Shown: positions 42,864 to 54,959 of the stretch, one piece after another | How the letters are laid out: the number at the start of each line of letters is the position of its first letter | Numbering within the stretch: the first letter of the stretch is position 1 | Source: Callorhinus ursinus | Lineage: Eukaryota; Chordata; Mammalia; Carnivora; Otariidae | Assembly (NCBI RefSeq): GCF_003265705.1 | Contig: NW_020313255.1 | Location: forward strand, 257,013 to 321,012 | DNA length: 64,000 nucleotides | Direction of reading: 5' to 3' | Translations under genes and position numbers: made by a program | The notes under the pieces: generated by a model | What the model saw: only the letters and a program-made list of their open reading frames with translations | The model's database searches: none | Told to the model about the DNA's origin: nothing

Positions 42864-43175
42864 ATTCTGTAAATGTGAATTTTACAAAGCGCTTTACAAT
42901 TAACGATCACATCCTTCTGTTTGCAACGACTTCCACCTCCTGCACCGGGCTCGGCGCGCCACGGAAGCCCTGGGTTTCCTGGCCGCCGGGGGGCGTCTCT
43001 GTTTTAGGTTGAGTGACTGGTGCAGCGTCAGCCGTGGCTCAAATGCAGCAAGAGCGGGAGGAGGAGCGGACGCACCTGCTGGGGCTGGAACGAGCCCACT
43101 CGCTCTCTCAGGGGGGCTGGGGGGTGGGTCCTAGGAAAACAAACCTGCTCCACGGCACAAGGAACAGTGATTTCA

Positions 43176-43185
43176 TTTATTTATT
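43176..43185 (-). terminator. NACC2: proximal tandem poly(A) signals of NACC2
   Basis: The minus strand reads AATAAATAAA, two overlapping canonical hexamers about 320 bases before the distal signal, so alternative 3' ends are possible. Confidence 0.5.
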
Positions 43186-46100
43186 GTTTAACAGTCGTGA
43201 GTTACAGTAGGACTTCACCCCCTCACCAGACTGGACATCAACCGTCTCTTTGTAAAAAGGCTCTTTTTCCCAAACATTCCGTCCAAAGGATGAATGGTCT
43301 GTTTGCACCCAGTGCCATCCAAATGTTCAAGTCAAAAATATTTATACATTTTATACTTAGTTCTTTTTTTTTTTTTTTGTCTGCTAAAAATAGTATTGCA
43401 AGTTTTGGCTTCTTTTGACATAAAAATTACAATCATGTGCAAAACGCTAACAATGAAGGGGTTGATCAGAATTCAAGCAGGTTGTCCAATCTGAATGCTT
43501 TAGATTCTGCATAATTTTCCTTTTCGGTTTTTTTTTTCCAAAGAAACAAAACAAAACAAACAAACAAAACCCAAAACCTTTGCCACATTAGAAACATCTT
43601 GTACCAAGCCCTAACGATCTCCGGCCGGTGGCGGGCGACACGCGCTCGGAGCTGCCCGGCTGACATAATGACAAATTTATGCATCAGCAACATTCTGAAA
43701 CAGTAGTTAAAGCTCAAGACAGCTATGAACTCTCCATTCTGTGTTTAGGATTTACTGCTGGCAGAGGCAAACAGAGGTTCCTCTCGCAGTTTTTGGTTGG
43801 TTAATGGGCCATCGGCCTCCTTCCACCGGCATCAAGATATTTCCATAAATATAACCCATCTGAGGGGAATCTAAGCAGTAAGTGGCTGGGGGTGGCACTG
43901 GGCAGGCACTCGAACGTTCCGCCGTTAAGGGGGAACAGGTCAGGGCCGGGCACCCCAGAGTCGCCGCCCCCGCCCCTCCCCTCCCCCTCTGCGTCCCTCC
44001 CAGCTCCAAACACAACCGCCCCAGAACGAGCTTCCCCAGAGGAGACAGCAGCCGGTCTCTCCCCCCCGGCCGCTCGTCCACGGCCACGGCCACATTCAGG
44101 GGGCAAGGCAAGACTATCGAATCCAACGCAAAGTTAAGCAACCACAGAGAACTCTGGGTGAGAGCAGACACAGTGCAGAACACAAGACAGAATTCAAGTA
44201 CCGAGGCGCACCGGCCGGGTGGCCCCGCCAGCTCACAGTATCCGTCACCCCCCCATCCCTGCTTCTGGACCTTTTGCACTCCGTCCCAGCTGCCTCCTTC
44301 AGCACAGCCCATCCGCCGGGGAGGGCGGGTGAGGATGGGGGCCCGGCCGGCTGCCCGCCACGTCCCCTCCGACGGGGTCCAGTCCCTTCTCTCCTCCTCA
44401 AAACGGCGCGGGTCTAACTTAGCTCTATAATAGACTACATAGTGTATGCGTATTGCTAATAGTCAAGCTCGGGAATAAAGGTGCAGACATGTCATAAATA
44501 CTGAGTGGCTTGTCTCTCGGTCTACAGGGTCTGGGTGAGTCAGGATCACGCTCACAGGACAGGAATTAGTCGTCTTGTAAACAGAGGAGGGGGAGGGTCC
44601 GGTTTTCTTAATTGGTTTTCCTTGGGAAAAATGATCAGAAGATGCTAAGGCACTCTGGAAGGCCCCTCCGAGCCCAGGCCCGCCGCTGCCCGCCCCGCGG
44701 AACATTCAGGACGCGGAGGGAGCGCCCCGGCAGATACAATCATCAGCCATGCCCGTCTGCAAACGCTCCGGACCCACGTCCACCGCGGGACACATTAGTG
44801 CAAAACGCTCGGCCTGGCCCGCCCGGGGCACAGGGAGAGCTCAGAACCCATTCACATTGAAGTATTAAAGTTTCACGTATAGCTCTTGCCTTCCTTACCC
44901 AGAACAACAAAACAGACGGCGGTTATAAACGATTAAGGGACAGAGGTCACGGGACATTGTGCTGGCCTGAGCAGCAGTCAGGCCTTCTCTGCGTGGGTGC
45001 CGCCGCCGCCGGGCCAAGGGCACCCCTTCATGTCCTGGCCTCGGGTCGGGGGCCGCTCCCACTCTGGAGTGGAGGAGAAAGAGAGGGGGAGAGGGGGAGC
45101 AAGCGCGCAAGCCCTTCTGCTGACCGCCAGGAGAGGCCAGCCGTCTCCCCGGGGTCCTCAGGGATGGTCAAATGAAAGTGCACGTTGGGGTCAGGGAGGG
45201 AAGCTGCAGAGGGGGATGGGGGTCAACCCTCCCCATCCTCACCTCCACCCCCCAGTGGCTGCCTGAGGATGCTGGGGGTTGGCCTCTCAGTCCCAAGAGG
45301 GTTAGGTCCTGAGTGGCCTGGGGCCCCAGGCTCAGGCAGCTCCAAGCCCACCTGGGCCCAGGTCAGGGGAGAAAGAGGCAGGGAAAGAGAGAGGCTCACC
45401 CCTAGGCCAGGTGGTTGGTTCGGAGCCCTAGCAGGAGTGCAGTCTCTTCAGGCCCAGACCCCCCTGCCCTCGGGCACAGGGGCTGAGATGAGCTCCCCAT
45501 GGGCCTGCCCAAGGTCTCCCCACCCCTTCCTGGAAGCCATCAGATCTTTCTGGAGGGCAGGCACATGTTTGGCCCGGCTGGAGGAGGCCTGGAGGCTCCA
45601 CGCCCAGCCCAGGTCTCCCCCAAAGCCTCTCCACACAGGGTAGCAGTCAGGAGGAACCTGAGCGGAAAGATGCCTAAACACCCCCAAGGTTGCCTGCGGC
45701 CGGGGGAGGCTCAGCTTTGTGGGTCACAGGGAGGCTGAGCCACACCTGCTCGGCCCTGTGCACACAGGGGGTGTGGTGGGCTTGCTCTGCACCTGGTCAG
45801 GGGAGGCAGAGTGCTGAGGAGGGGGACCAATAGACCCCTTCACGTCCGGGAATGGAGGGGTGTCTGGTCTCCCCAGGACCAGACTGCCTGGGGCTCAGGA
45901 TGAAGGAAGCCCCCGGGCCAGTGGCCACATGTGCACACAACCCGTGCCCTCGCTCACCAAAAAACAGCAACTGAACTTCAACGTGAGCCTTCCAGCCTCA
46001 AACAAGCCAACAATTTCTAGGGCCCCTCCTCACTGCACCCTGCCACACGCATTCCAGAACCTCCACCCTGCTGCTCCCGGGCTCCTCCTGCAAACTGCCC

Positions 46101-47152
46101 AGCAGCCTGGCCCGTGCCCACCTCCTGCCCGCCTGGCCCCAAGGTTTGCAGCACAATACGGGGGACCCGCCCCAGCCCAGCCTGGCCAAATGGGGTCCCC
46201 AGCCCCTCCTTTGCTACACACCCTGGCTGTGTCTCCCTTGGACCCCCCCCCCTGCCACCCGGTTCCGAACAGGAGGCGCGTGGGACCTGGGCCAGGGCTG
46301 GGCGGGACACGGTGCACAGATGACCCAGCCCAAAGCATAGCAGGTTGAGGGCAGGGACACCAAATCCTCCCTAATTTTTTGCTCTTTTGGGTCTGAAAGT
46401 TTTCAAACCATACATGAAATAGATCTGAATTAAGACAAAAACAAATAAACAAATGTAATCCCAACATGGCTGAGGGCGGTGGGGCTGCACCACGGGACGG
46501 CGGGCGGGGCCGGGTGGAGCTGGCGGGCACTGGGGGCCGTGGAGCTGAAGGGGCCGGGAGGGCCCACGGGCGTGGGGCGGGAGGACGGAGGGGCACGCAC
46601 CTCTCCCTCCCCTCTGTGGTGCCCACACCGCTGCTCCCGCACACGCTCACACACACGCGCATACTCACACACACGTTCCCGCACCCCACGCACGCGGGGG
46701 ACCCGGCAGGCCTGAGCCCCGAGTCTCAGGAAGAAGGGAAAACAAGAGGCGTTTGGCCCCTGGCCCCAGAGGAGCAGGCGGGGTCCCCCCGATGAGCAGT
46801 GAGTGTTGGGAGACGCGTGCCCCACGCCACAGGGCCCCGGGCACCGGGGGCCGCAGGCTCTCGGCCCTCCCAGAGCGGGGTCAGGGGCCCACAGCCCGGA
46901 GACGAACCTCGCAGATATCAAAAGGAGCCCTGGGACCTTCTGCACAACTAGGTCACCAGCGGACTAATCCTTTACAGTATAACGAATGCATTTGTTTCCT
47001 TCATAAACTTTAAATACAAGCAGAATAAAAATCACATTTTTGTCAGGCAACAGTAGCAGTCCCGTAGGTAAGTGGCTTGATCACATTTGTTTGTATTAGT
47101 AACGCATGCAAGCAGCTTTAGTACCGGTCCCGCGAGGCTCCCGGCGGCTCCT

Positions 47153-47661
47153 CTACAAGGTCCCCGCGTAGGACGCCTCCTGTCTCCGGGGCGCCGCGGG
47201 CGTCTGCGGCCGGCTGGAGCTGGCGCTGCCCTGCTCGAAGGACGCTGGAGGGCTCTGCGCCGCAGCGGGTGGCGGCGGTTCGGGCGCGGCCACCTCCTGG
47301 ATGACCGAGCCAGCCCCGTCCGCCTCCTCGCCCGCATCGAAGCTGGGGTTGGCGGCAGCGCTCAGGTCGACGTTCACGGCGTCAGTCCTCAGAGCCACGA
47401 TGGTGGCGGCGTCGCCCCGCCGCTCGGCGTAGATGCGCTGCTCGAACACCTGCGCCGCGGTGGGCGGGAAGTCAGGGTCGAGGGGCACGCCGGCGGCCGA
47501 GGAGCCCATGACTGTGCGGTACATCTCCACACCCTCGGGCAGCATGGACTTGATCTTGGGCAGCCAGCGCTTGCGGACGCGGCGTGCGTTGGTGCACATG
47601 TCCGCCGCGATGACGTTCATCTCACTCTCCTTGAAGCTGGGGGCAAAGTTCTGACAGTACA
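47153..47661 (-). CDS. NACC2: NACC2 last coding exon (BEN end, C-terminal tail, stop)
   Basis: The acceptor is TGCTTGCAG at 47664-47662. It encodes [20 protein letters not shown], then [20 protein letters not shown], closing the BEN domain, then an acidic and Ala/Pro-rich tail ending with TAG at 47155-47153. The exon body is CpG-rich. A long open frame on the opposite strand is a by-product of this composition. Confidence 0.96.
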
Positions 47662-50600
47662 CTGCAAGCAGAGGGCGCGGGGGGGCGGGCGTCAGCGACC
47701 CAGGGGCCGGGGCCGGGGCCTCCACACTGCCCTCCACCCTGCTGCCCACCGGCACGGCAGGCCGTGTGGCCACCCAGGTCCTTGCTGGCCTCGGCTTGCA
47801 GACCAGTGGTCGTCCCGGGGGCCCTGCCCTGTTCCCTCGGGACAGCCTCTGGCGGGAGCGTCCAGGGGAGGAGGGGCAGGCAGCGTCGGGGCACAGGGCT
47901 GTGGGCCTCCCCGCACACTGGCAGGTCCCTGGCATCTCTGGGCCTCACTTTCTCTGTCCCACCCACCTTGGGTCCCAGGGCCTGCGGAGACAAGCCTGCT
48001 CGAGGACGCTGCTGCTCTGACCAGAAGGGCCATCAGGGCAGGGTCCCGAAGTCAGGCAGCCCGGGCACCTGCCCACTCTGGGGCTCGGGCCTCTCCGGGG
48101 CCCTCATCAGAGGCTCGTCCTCACAGGCTGGATGAGGAGCACGGCGGGAGCCAGTCCACACCTGATCTGGGCCCAGCACCCAGCCAGGAGGAAGCGGCAG
48201 CAGGGCCCTATCAGCACCCCAGCATCACGAACAGCGCCCCTCCTTCCCCTCCAGCAGGAGCCACGGGACCCAGCTCTGCAAGCAGCCTGGGGGCCGGACA
48301 CAGGTCCCTGGGGCGAGCCCCTCACACCAGCAGCGCCGCACACCCCCCGCCTCTTCCCGGCGCCCAGCCAGCACAGCAGCTTTGGGACCGTAATTACCGA
48401 CCACAAAGGCCCCTCTTTGCTCTAAGACAGAATTAGTCTCACAAGACATGTTTTCCAAGCAAGGAAGGAAGACGGTGTTTTGTGTGCCGACCGCCGTGGG
48501 AGGGCCACCCGGGGTGGCCTGAGCCGGACGGCAGGCCCCTCCCCCTCCCGGGGCGGTGGAGGGACTTGGGGGGGGCGGGGGGCAGCCGTGGGCTGCGGAG
48601 ATGGACTGGGCTCCGCCCCCACGCACCCAGGAGCGGGAGGCAGAAGTCGGCGAGCAGATGGCAAAGGCTCAAAATAACCTCGAAATGTAAATAAGGGGTT
48701 TTGTTCAAAAAGGAAAATTAGATCTATTTCACATATTAAAATAGTTTCGCACGCAGCTGAATCCATCATGCTTGGAAACCTACCAAGAACGTTAACACCT
48801 CGAGACCTGGCTCCTGAGAGCTGCTCTTTTCTCTCTCCCTCCCCAGCCCTACAGGGCTGGCATGGCGCCATGGAGAGGCCACCGTCCCCAGCCCCAGGGG
48901 ACCCGGGCAGCGCCTCCAGCCCACCCAGGGGACCCCGGAGCACTCACGTTTCACAGCGTTCAGAACCCGGCTGTCCAGAGGCTTGCGGCTCGGGTCGCTG
49001 GTAGAGGAGCGGATGCCAGTGCCACAGCTGTTGGCCAGAGTGTTCCTGGGGGGTGGGGGGGACGGAGGGGGCAGTGAGACCACTGGCCAGAGGCGCCGCA
49101 GGAATGGGATCTGCCCACCCAGCCGCCCCCTGGCACTGCTGTTCATTTCCAGGGGTCAGTACCACCCTCCAGAGACAGGAGGGAAGCAAAGCCCCTTGGG
49201 GACGGGGCTCCTCCGGCCCACCATGAATCAATGTGGCTCTCCGTTTTACAGGGGCCGGGGGGGAGGTGTGTCCAGGAGAGCCGGGCCCTGTCTGGGTGGG
49301 CGTGCCCCCCACACAGCCTCACAGTCCTCGGGCTGACACCGTGGCAGGACGTCAGGAAGGTGGGGGGCCATGAAGGTGAGGCCGCCGTGAGCTCGTTGCC
49401 AGAGGAGACCCTAGAAACTTCCACACCGGCCCAGGGACCCACCTGTCAAAGAACGTGGCGAGCAGCCGCCGCAGCAGGACCTTGTGCTTCACCCCTGCAC
49501 AGAGGTGGCAGTTCATCAGCTGACCACGCGTGATGTAGACCCCGGAGCCTGTGACCACCAGACAGGAGAGGTTGTGACCCACAACCCAGGGCCATGACCT
49601 TCCCAGGGGCCGCTGGCGCCAGAACAGGCGCACTGCAGGCCCGGGGGTGCTGGCAGCATGGGGAGCAGCGCAAGGCCGCCCTGACTGCTGAGTGCAGCAC
49701 TTGCCCCCGGGCCTGGGACCCCACAGGCTGGGGACCATCGCTCCAGGCTCTCCTCGCTGTGCTGAGGCCCTGCCACCTGGAGGCGGCGGCCTGGGTCACA
49801 TGCCTCAGAGCACCGTCCCCAAATCACCCTTCCAGCCTCAAGGGAATCCCCTGCTCGGCCCTCGGTTTGGGAAACACTTCTCACCTCTCCATTCTTTCCC
49901 CAAAACCAAAGCACCTCAGACAGTGCAGGGGAGCTGGGATTAGGGAGGTCACCCGGCCCAGGGTGTGTGGGGGAGGGCGCAGCCAGCCACAGGGCAGGGG
50001 TGTGGTCAGCGAGGGCACGCAGTGCTGTTTACCCCGAAGAAGACTGGCAAGGCTCAGGTACCCAGGAAGGCCCGGGAGCACCAAGGCCGGAGCCCGCTGA
50101 GAACGTGGGGCGGCCTCTGCTGGACCAGACGGCGCCCATGGAAAAAGGAACAGATGCATGCGTGGGACAGTGCCCCCGACTCTGGACAAGAAGACACCAA
50201 AGGGCACACATATGCGGGGTCCTCGGGACTCCCACCACCCCCTTTAGGCCTTCCCCTAGGACCCCCGTGTCACAGATCCCATAGTGGATCTTGCTGGGAA
50301 AAAAGACAGGGAGGGAGCAGGGTGGAAGGAAGGTACGCGGAGGTGCTCTGGCCTGGGCGGGCCCTGGCTCAGCGGCCTCAGGGCTCTGGATGGAGACCAC
50401 CACTGGGGCGTCAGGTCAGTGTTGTCTGACCATGCTCGGCCACGGCATGCCAAGTGTCCCTGAGGGCCCCCATCCGCCCATCTCCTGTCTGCAGAGGCTC
50501 CAAGCCAACAGCAGAGCAGGTCACCGTGAGCCACACGGGCTGGACGTGCCTTGTTGTCGGGACTCTGTAACGGGGGCTAGGGCACCGTGGGGCCTGGCCA

Positions 50601-51691
50601 CTTGATGTCCAGCTGTGGGTCGGGCCAGGGAAGGTGGTCAGCCCTCACCCCTCCCAACCCCAAACCCTGACAGACAGGTGTGCCCCACCCCTCCCAGGCC
50701 CGGTTGCTCTCCGGTTAGCTGCAGGGCCAAGCCACCCCTCTCTGCCCTGCTCTGCCGCCGCCCTCTGCGACCTCCCAGCAGAGGGGACGGTCGGGCAGAA
50801 CCCCACAGTAGTGCCCCGGGTGCAGCGGTCAGGAGTACCAAACAGGCCCGGCGGGACCCAGAGGCTCAGAGCGGGTGCATGCCAGCACTGAGGAGGGACG
50901 GTGTCCGTGGGTCCTGGCCAGCCCGTTTGGGCCCCCCCGCCGTGGCCACGGGAGGACACTCCTGGAAAGTGGCCCCAGCGCGGGTGACAGCAGCCGCATC
51001 TTCCCCATGAAGAGCCTTAAAGGTCTGCCAGGAGCTGTGAGGCCAAGCGGAGCCCCACGCTGGGAAGAGGAGTCTTTCTGACAAAGGCACGCGGCCCTAA
51101 CGGGTGCCATTTGTCTTCACAGAACTCTGTTTCCGACTCCGAGATGCATTTGGAACCTCGGGTGGTTCCCCGTCAACGCTGCCGGGGGGTGGGGGGGCAC
51201 TGTGGGGGCTGGGGGAGGGGGACCCGCACGCTCTATTCGATGTGGTTTTCTCTGCCACCTAAATTAAAACACAATCGTGATTGCAGCCCCTGCCAATCAG
51301 ATGCGCGGCCAGCCCAGGGGATTCAATTAAAATGCTAAATTAATTCAATTGAATAACTCCTCTTAATGACACATTCTTCTAAAAGGAAATTAGAGGAAAT
51401 TTAAGATGTTCTATCTTCTTTTTTTTTTTTTTTGACTGATTGGTGATGAGTACATTGTTCACTGCTCCGAAGGAAAAAAAAATGAGGGCATTTGCATACA
51501 AGAGATGGGCGGGGAGGGCCCTTCACCTGCTACCAGCTCCAGCTTCTCGCCGGGGTCCCCTTCTGAGTAGAGCTTGGGGTGACAGCGGTACCCGATCTGG
51601 CTGATGAGGCTGGCGGGCAGGGCCACGAGGTCACGGCGGATGAGTACACAGGAGCGGCTCTCCAGTGGCACAGGCTCCGGCTTCTCTTGCA
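47153..51691 (-). CDS. NACC2: NACC2 (RBB), last four coding exons, C-terminal half
   Basis: Joined minus-strand exons 51691-51527, 49548-49443, 49045-48948 and 47661-47153 give 292 residues plus stop, with consistent phases and GT/AG borders at all three introns. The product matches the C-terminal half of nucleus accumbens-associated protein 2 (about 587 residues in human). The BEN domain spans roughly the second exon to the start of the last exon, followed by a low-complexity Ala/Pro/Ser/Glu tail ending SYAGTL. The N-terminal BTB/POZ domain is encoded upstream, beyond the right edge. Family knowledge: NACC2 is a nuclear BTB/BEN repressor reported to recruit NuRD to the MDM2 promoter; the BTB mediates dimerisation and the BEN domain contacts DNA or protein. 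NACC1 is the close paralogue, but the tail favours NACC2, as does synteny with UBAC1. Confidence 0.95.
47665..47678 (+). promoter_or_regulatory. CTCF-like motif beside the last NACC2 acceptor
   Basis: CAAGCAGAGGGCGC fits the CTCF core at 13 of 14 positions and overlaps the polypyrimidine tract of the NACC2 last-exon 3' splice site. Confidence 0.35.
47679..48930 (-). other. NACC2: NACC2 intron before the last exon
   Basis: GC-rich, with an AT-richer stretch at about 48660-48790 near the middle. No repeat or extra exon is recognised. Confidence 0.6.
48948..49045 (-). CDS. NACC2: NACC2 BEN domain exon, middle part
   Basis: The exon is 98 bp, with a CCCCCCAG acceptor and a GTGAGT donor. It encodes [20 protein letters not shown], then [13 protein letters not shown]. 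It is the most conserved core of the NACC-type BEN domain. Confidence 0.96.
49443..49548 (-). CDS. NACC2: NACC2 BEN domain exon, first part
   Basis: The exon is 106 bp, with a GGTCACAG acceptor and a GTGGGT donor. It encodes [20 protein letters not shown], then [15 protein letters not shown]. This is the start of the BEN domain, nearly identical to the family pattern shared with NACC1. Confidence 0.96.
49549..51526 (-). other. NACC2: NACC2 intron between BEN exons
   Basis: GC-rich from 49560 to 51240 without recognised repeats, then an AT-rich island next to the upstream exon. No additional exon is supported. Confidence 0.6.
51255..51475. promoter_or_regulatory. AT-rich conserved-looking element in a NACC2 intron
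   Basis: ACCTAAATTAAAACACAATC, GATTCAATTAAAATGCTAAA, TTAATTCAATTGAATAACTC and TCTTAATGACACATTC lie about 50-270 bp downstream (in gene sense) of the 51527 exon. A T14 homopolymer near 51420 is included. TAAT/CAATTA repetition suggests an intronic enhancer or splicing element; this is inference. Confidence 0.4.
51527..51691 (-). CDS. NACC2: NACC2 exon upstream of the BEN domain
   Basis: The exon is 165 bp, with a TCCGCAG acceptor and a GTGAAG donor. It completes a Val codon and encodes [20 protein letters not shown], then [20 protein letters not shown], and ends GEKLELVA. It leads directly into the BEN domain. It is the first coding exon seen in the window; the preceding intron exceeds 12 kb. 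Confidence 0.95.
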
Positions 51692-54600
51692 CTGCGGACA
51701 CACACCTGGTCTGGTCAGGGGCGTTCTCAGGCCGGGCCAGGGCAGGGATGGAGATAGAGAATATGCCCTCCCTGCCCACCCAGGCCCGGGTCAGACACGC
51801 TCCATGCCCACTCTCCACAGTGGGCTGGACTGCTCTGTACCTGCCCTCCGTTCTCTCTCCTGGCCCACCTGGTCCTGACCCTGGCAAACAGGACCAGAGT
51901 GAGTAAGCAAATGGGGGAAGGCAGGGGAGGGATGCCACAGGACCTGGAAACTAGCTGTGAGGGCCCAGGAGGCTCCCAGGAGGAAGTGTGCACCAGACAG
52001 AGGCCTGCAGACAAGGCAGGGACAAGAGTGGCCTGTGCAAGGGGGCTGGGCCCGCGGTCTGACCAGGTGGAGCGGCCCCTCTCCAGACAGAGTGCAGGCT
52101 GGGAGCGGAACAGGCCATGTGTCTGTGCCCAGCCTGATGGCTCACAGGTGGGGCGCTTCCCCAGAGGGTGCACCGCAGCGCCTGGACGAGACCACTGCAT
52201 AAACACCTGCCAGCAGCAGAGCCCGGCCCCCCACCACACCTGCAGCTGCGGGGGAGCGGGGGCGGGGCCCCCTCTGACGGCCCTGCGCCACACAGGAACA
52301 TGAGAGCGGCAGGCTGTGGACATGGAGGTGGCTGCCGCCCCTCTCCCCTCCCTGCCCTGAGGACCCCACCCCTGAGCTGCCCTCCAGGCCCGGCCCGGCC
52401 ACGGGAACCTGCCTGCCGAGGCTCAGGCTGGGCCAGGGGTCCTGTCCCCTCTGCACTGTGACCCACTGCCCCCTTACGGGTCACAGGAAGACTCAGCTCC
52501 TGTGGGCACCGAGGCGGGAGGGGCCAGGCCGGGCTGTGGGACAAGGACCTGGGGAAGCCACATGGGGGCTGCCGCGAAGGGGCTGCGGGAGCGAGGATGG
52601 CAAGGAAGGGTCCTGGGCAGACCCCCCACACCCCCAGGCCTCCAGAACCTGGAGCAGCCTCAAGCTCCTGGAGGGGAGTGGTGGGGGCCGCCCAGCCCCT
52701 GGGGGGCCGGCCTCCTGGACACCACGGGCGGGCCTCTCTGGAGAAGGCAGACGGCTGGGCTCAGTGCGGAGGGGGGCCTGCAGCTCCAGGCAGCCTGCCC
52801 CAGACCAGGACACAGGCGAGAGGGCATCGGGCCGCTCTGGGGGTCGGGCGACACCTCCCACCAGGTGTGTGCGGGGCACGCGGGCGGGGGCGGATCGACG
52901 GAGAGCAACAGAGAATCTTCCAAACCTGGAATACCCGGGGGCTCAGGGAGCACAGCAAAAACAACCCGGATGATATTTTAAAACATAATTACCCGCCCCC
53001 GCCCCCCCACGGCCGGCTGTGATTACACACGCAGACGCACGCCAGCGCGTGGCATTTACATAAAGAGCGCTCACCAGCCGAAGTCACGCCATCCACAACG
53101 CATCCTGCCGTGTTTCTCTCAACAGCAGAACTTGTTTGCGGTCCGCGCGCCTGCCCCCCAGCCCCCCAGCCCGGCTCCCGAGAGCCAGAGACCAGCAGAT
53201 CCAGAACATCCAAAAGAGCCTCTTCTATTTCTGCTCTGCCGAGCGCCGGATACTGCGCAAACTAAAAATACCCGAACCCGAGTGGTGGCTCATCTGGAAA
53301 GGTGCTCCGAATCCCTTCCCCGCCCCTTCCCCGGGCCCCAAATCTCCTGCCGCCGCCACTGCAGCCCACAGCTGAGCATCAGGGGCTCCTCCTTCCAGGG
53401 AGCAGAGGGGATGGCTTACAACCAGGTTCTGGAGACCTGGGAGAGCGTGCGGGGGGTATGGAGGCCAGGGGGCATGACCCCCCGCCCCGTGCATCCCTGT
53501 GGCTTTGGGGCGGGCGTTTGGGCGCCTGGCTGCAGGCGTGCTGGGAGGCCCCTTGGTGGGCTGTGGGCAGGGACATGGCAGGCTGCCCTGCGGATCGCAC
53601 TGAGGCACCACTGCTCCCTTCCCCATCAACGGCCCCGTTTTTAACCGGCTTCCAGGACTGTGGGCTCCAAATATTTTGGCACCGTGGAATTTGGAGAGAA
53701 GCACATGAAAGAGCAATTAGCTATCTATACCAACAGGTGAGTAATCACTCAGTGCAGGAAAGGTGAGTCACGGTCGAAAGGGCCTCTGAGGAATGATCTG
53801 GAACAGTAGCTGATCTGGGCCAAAAGGGAAGCAGCAACCAAGGACAGGCAGTGACCCTCAGATCACGCACAAAGAGAGCTATAACTGGACGCAAGGAGGG
53901 ACCCTGCGGGGAACTCTGGGCACCAAGAAGGGACCCAAGTGCTCCCTGACTCGGTGACGCTGCGGGAGTCTAGCCAAGGAAGGATGGGGCCTTCGGAACA
54001 TCATGATGAGAGAGGTGAGCCCAGCACAGAGGACAGATCCCGTCAGATGCCACTGGTCTGTCCGCAGGGACGGACAGCGGTAGCGGAGGTCCGTGTGTAA
54101 CGGGACAGAGTCGGGTCAGGAAGACGCAGAGTCCTGGAGGCAGATGAGGGCACGCCAGGATAGCAGTGCGAGCATGCCTGACGCCCCTGGACGGCGCCCC
54201 CAAAACCAGCTATGGTGGGAAATCCTAGTTGTGTACCTTCCGGTGCAACAGAACTATTCTCTTGAAAGAGACGAATGGCATCCGTGGGAGACACTGGCCC
54301 TCACCCAACGCCACGTGGTCCTCATCTTATAGTCTACACAGTGACGTCTGCCGACTCGATCTCGATACAACCGGGGGGGAGGACCAACGGAGGGCAGAGC
54401 GGGCGAGGCAGGTCTGGCGGGACCCCGGGAGGGTCACTGGCCTCCACTCCTGTACTTTTTCAACCTCCTGTGGCTCACTGACTGAGCTAGAAAAAGCGCT
54501 GGGCCCTCTCCCCAAGCAAAACATACCAAGCCCCCAGCCACAGGATGCTGGCGTGTCACAGGGCCCCAGGAGTAGACTCTGTTCCTGTCCCCAGATGCAC

Positions 54601-54955
54601 TCAGAGGCGGCACAGGCAGCCCCCACCCTCGGTAGGGAGCCCCCACTAGTGCGAGTGGCCGCCAGCAGGTGACGGAGCTCCACTGAGGTTGGGCGGGGAC
54701 GTGGGGGGGCAGAGAAGGGTACTCCCACCCTACAAGAGTATACACTGTTAAAACGGCAGATTAAGGAAAGGAGCCCCTTGTCTGTGATTATGTAGGAAAA
54801 TACAACTTACAACTAAATGGAAAGAAAAATGCTAAATCACACCGTCCACTTCTGACTTACTATAGAATGGCTGTAACCAAGCCCGCGAGGTTTGTGCGGG
54901 CAAGCAGAGGGACACCCTGTCCACAGCCCAGAGACAGACCCCCCCCACACACACT
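51692..54955 (-). other. NACC2: NACC2 upstream intron, GC-rich part
   Basis: No BTB-domain or other NACC2 coding segment is recognised on the minus strand. An AT-richer, CpG-containing patch lies at about 52970-53120. The remainder shows no clear repeat family. Confidence 0.55.
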
Positions 54956-54959
54956 CAGC

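Larger units (their letters stand above)
42840..47152 (-). other. NACC2: NACC2 3' UTR
   Basis: This is the region from the NACC2 stop codon to the first strong poly(A) signal past it that is followed by no further transcript-like sequence. It has unusually few repeats compared with its flanks and contains AT-rich stretches (about 43150-43760, 44400-44620 and 46930-47100) typical of conserved 3' UTRs. The extent is inferred; the true end could be at an earlier signal. Confidence 0.6.

Noticed and set aside
46620..46700. ACAC-rich patch in the NACC2 3' UTR as a microsatellite
   Set aside because: The CA units are interrupted every few bases by CG or CT, so it is low complexity but not a clean repeat.
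47153..47935. 260-codon minus-strand frame including the NACC2 last exon
   Set aside because: The part beyond 47661 is intron upstream of a clear AG acceptor; the true upstream exon is 49045-48948.
47087..48436. 449-codon plus-strand open frame opposite the NACC2 last exon
   Set aside because: It is the antisense of CpG-rich NACC2 coding and intron sequence, with no recognisable domain.
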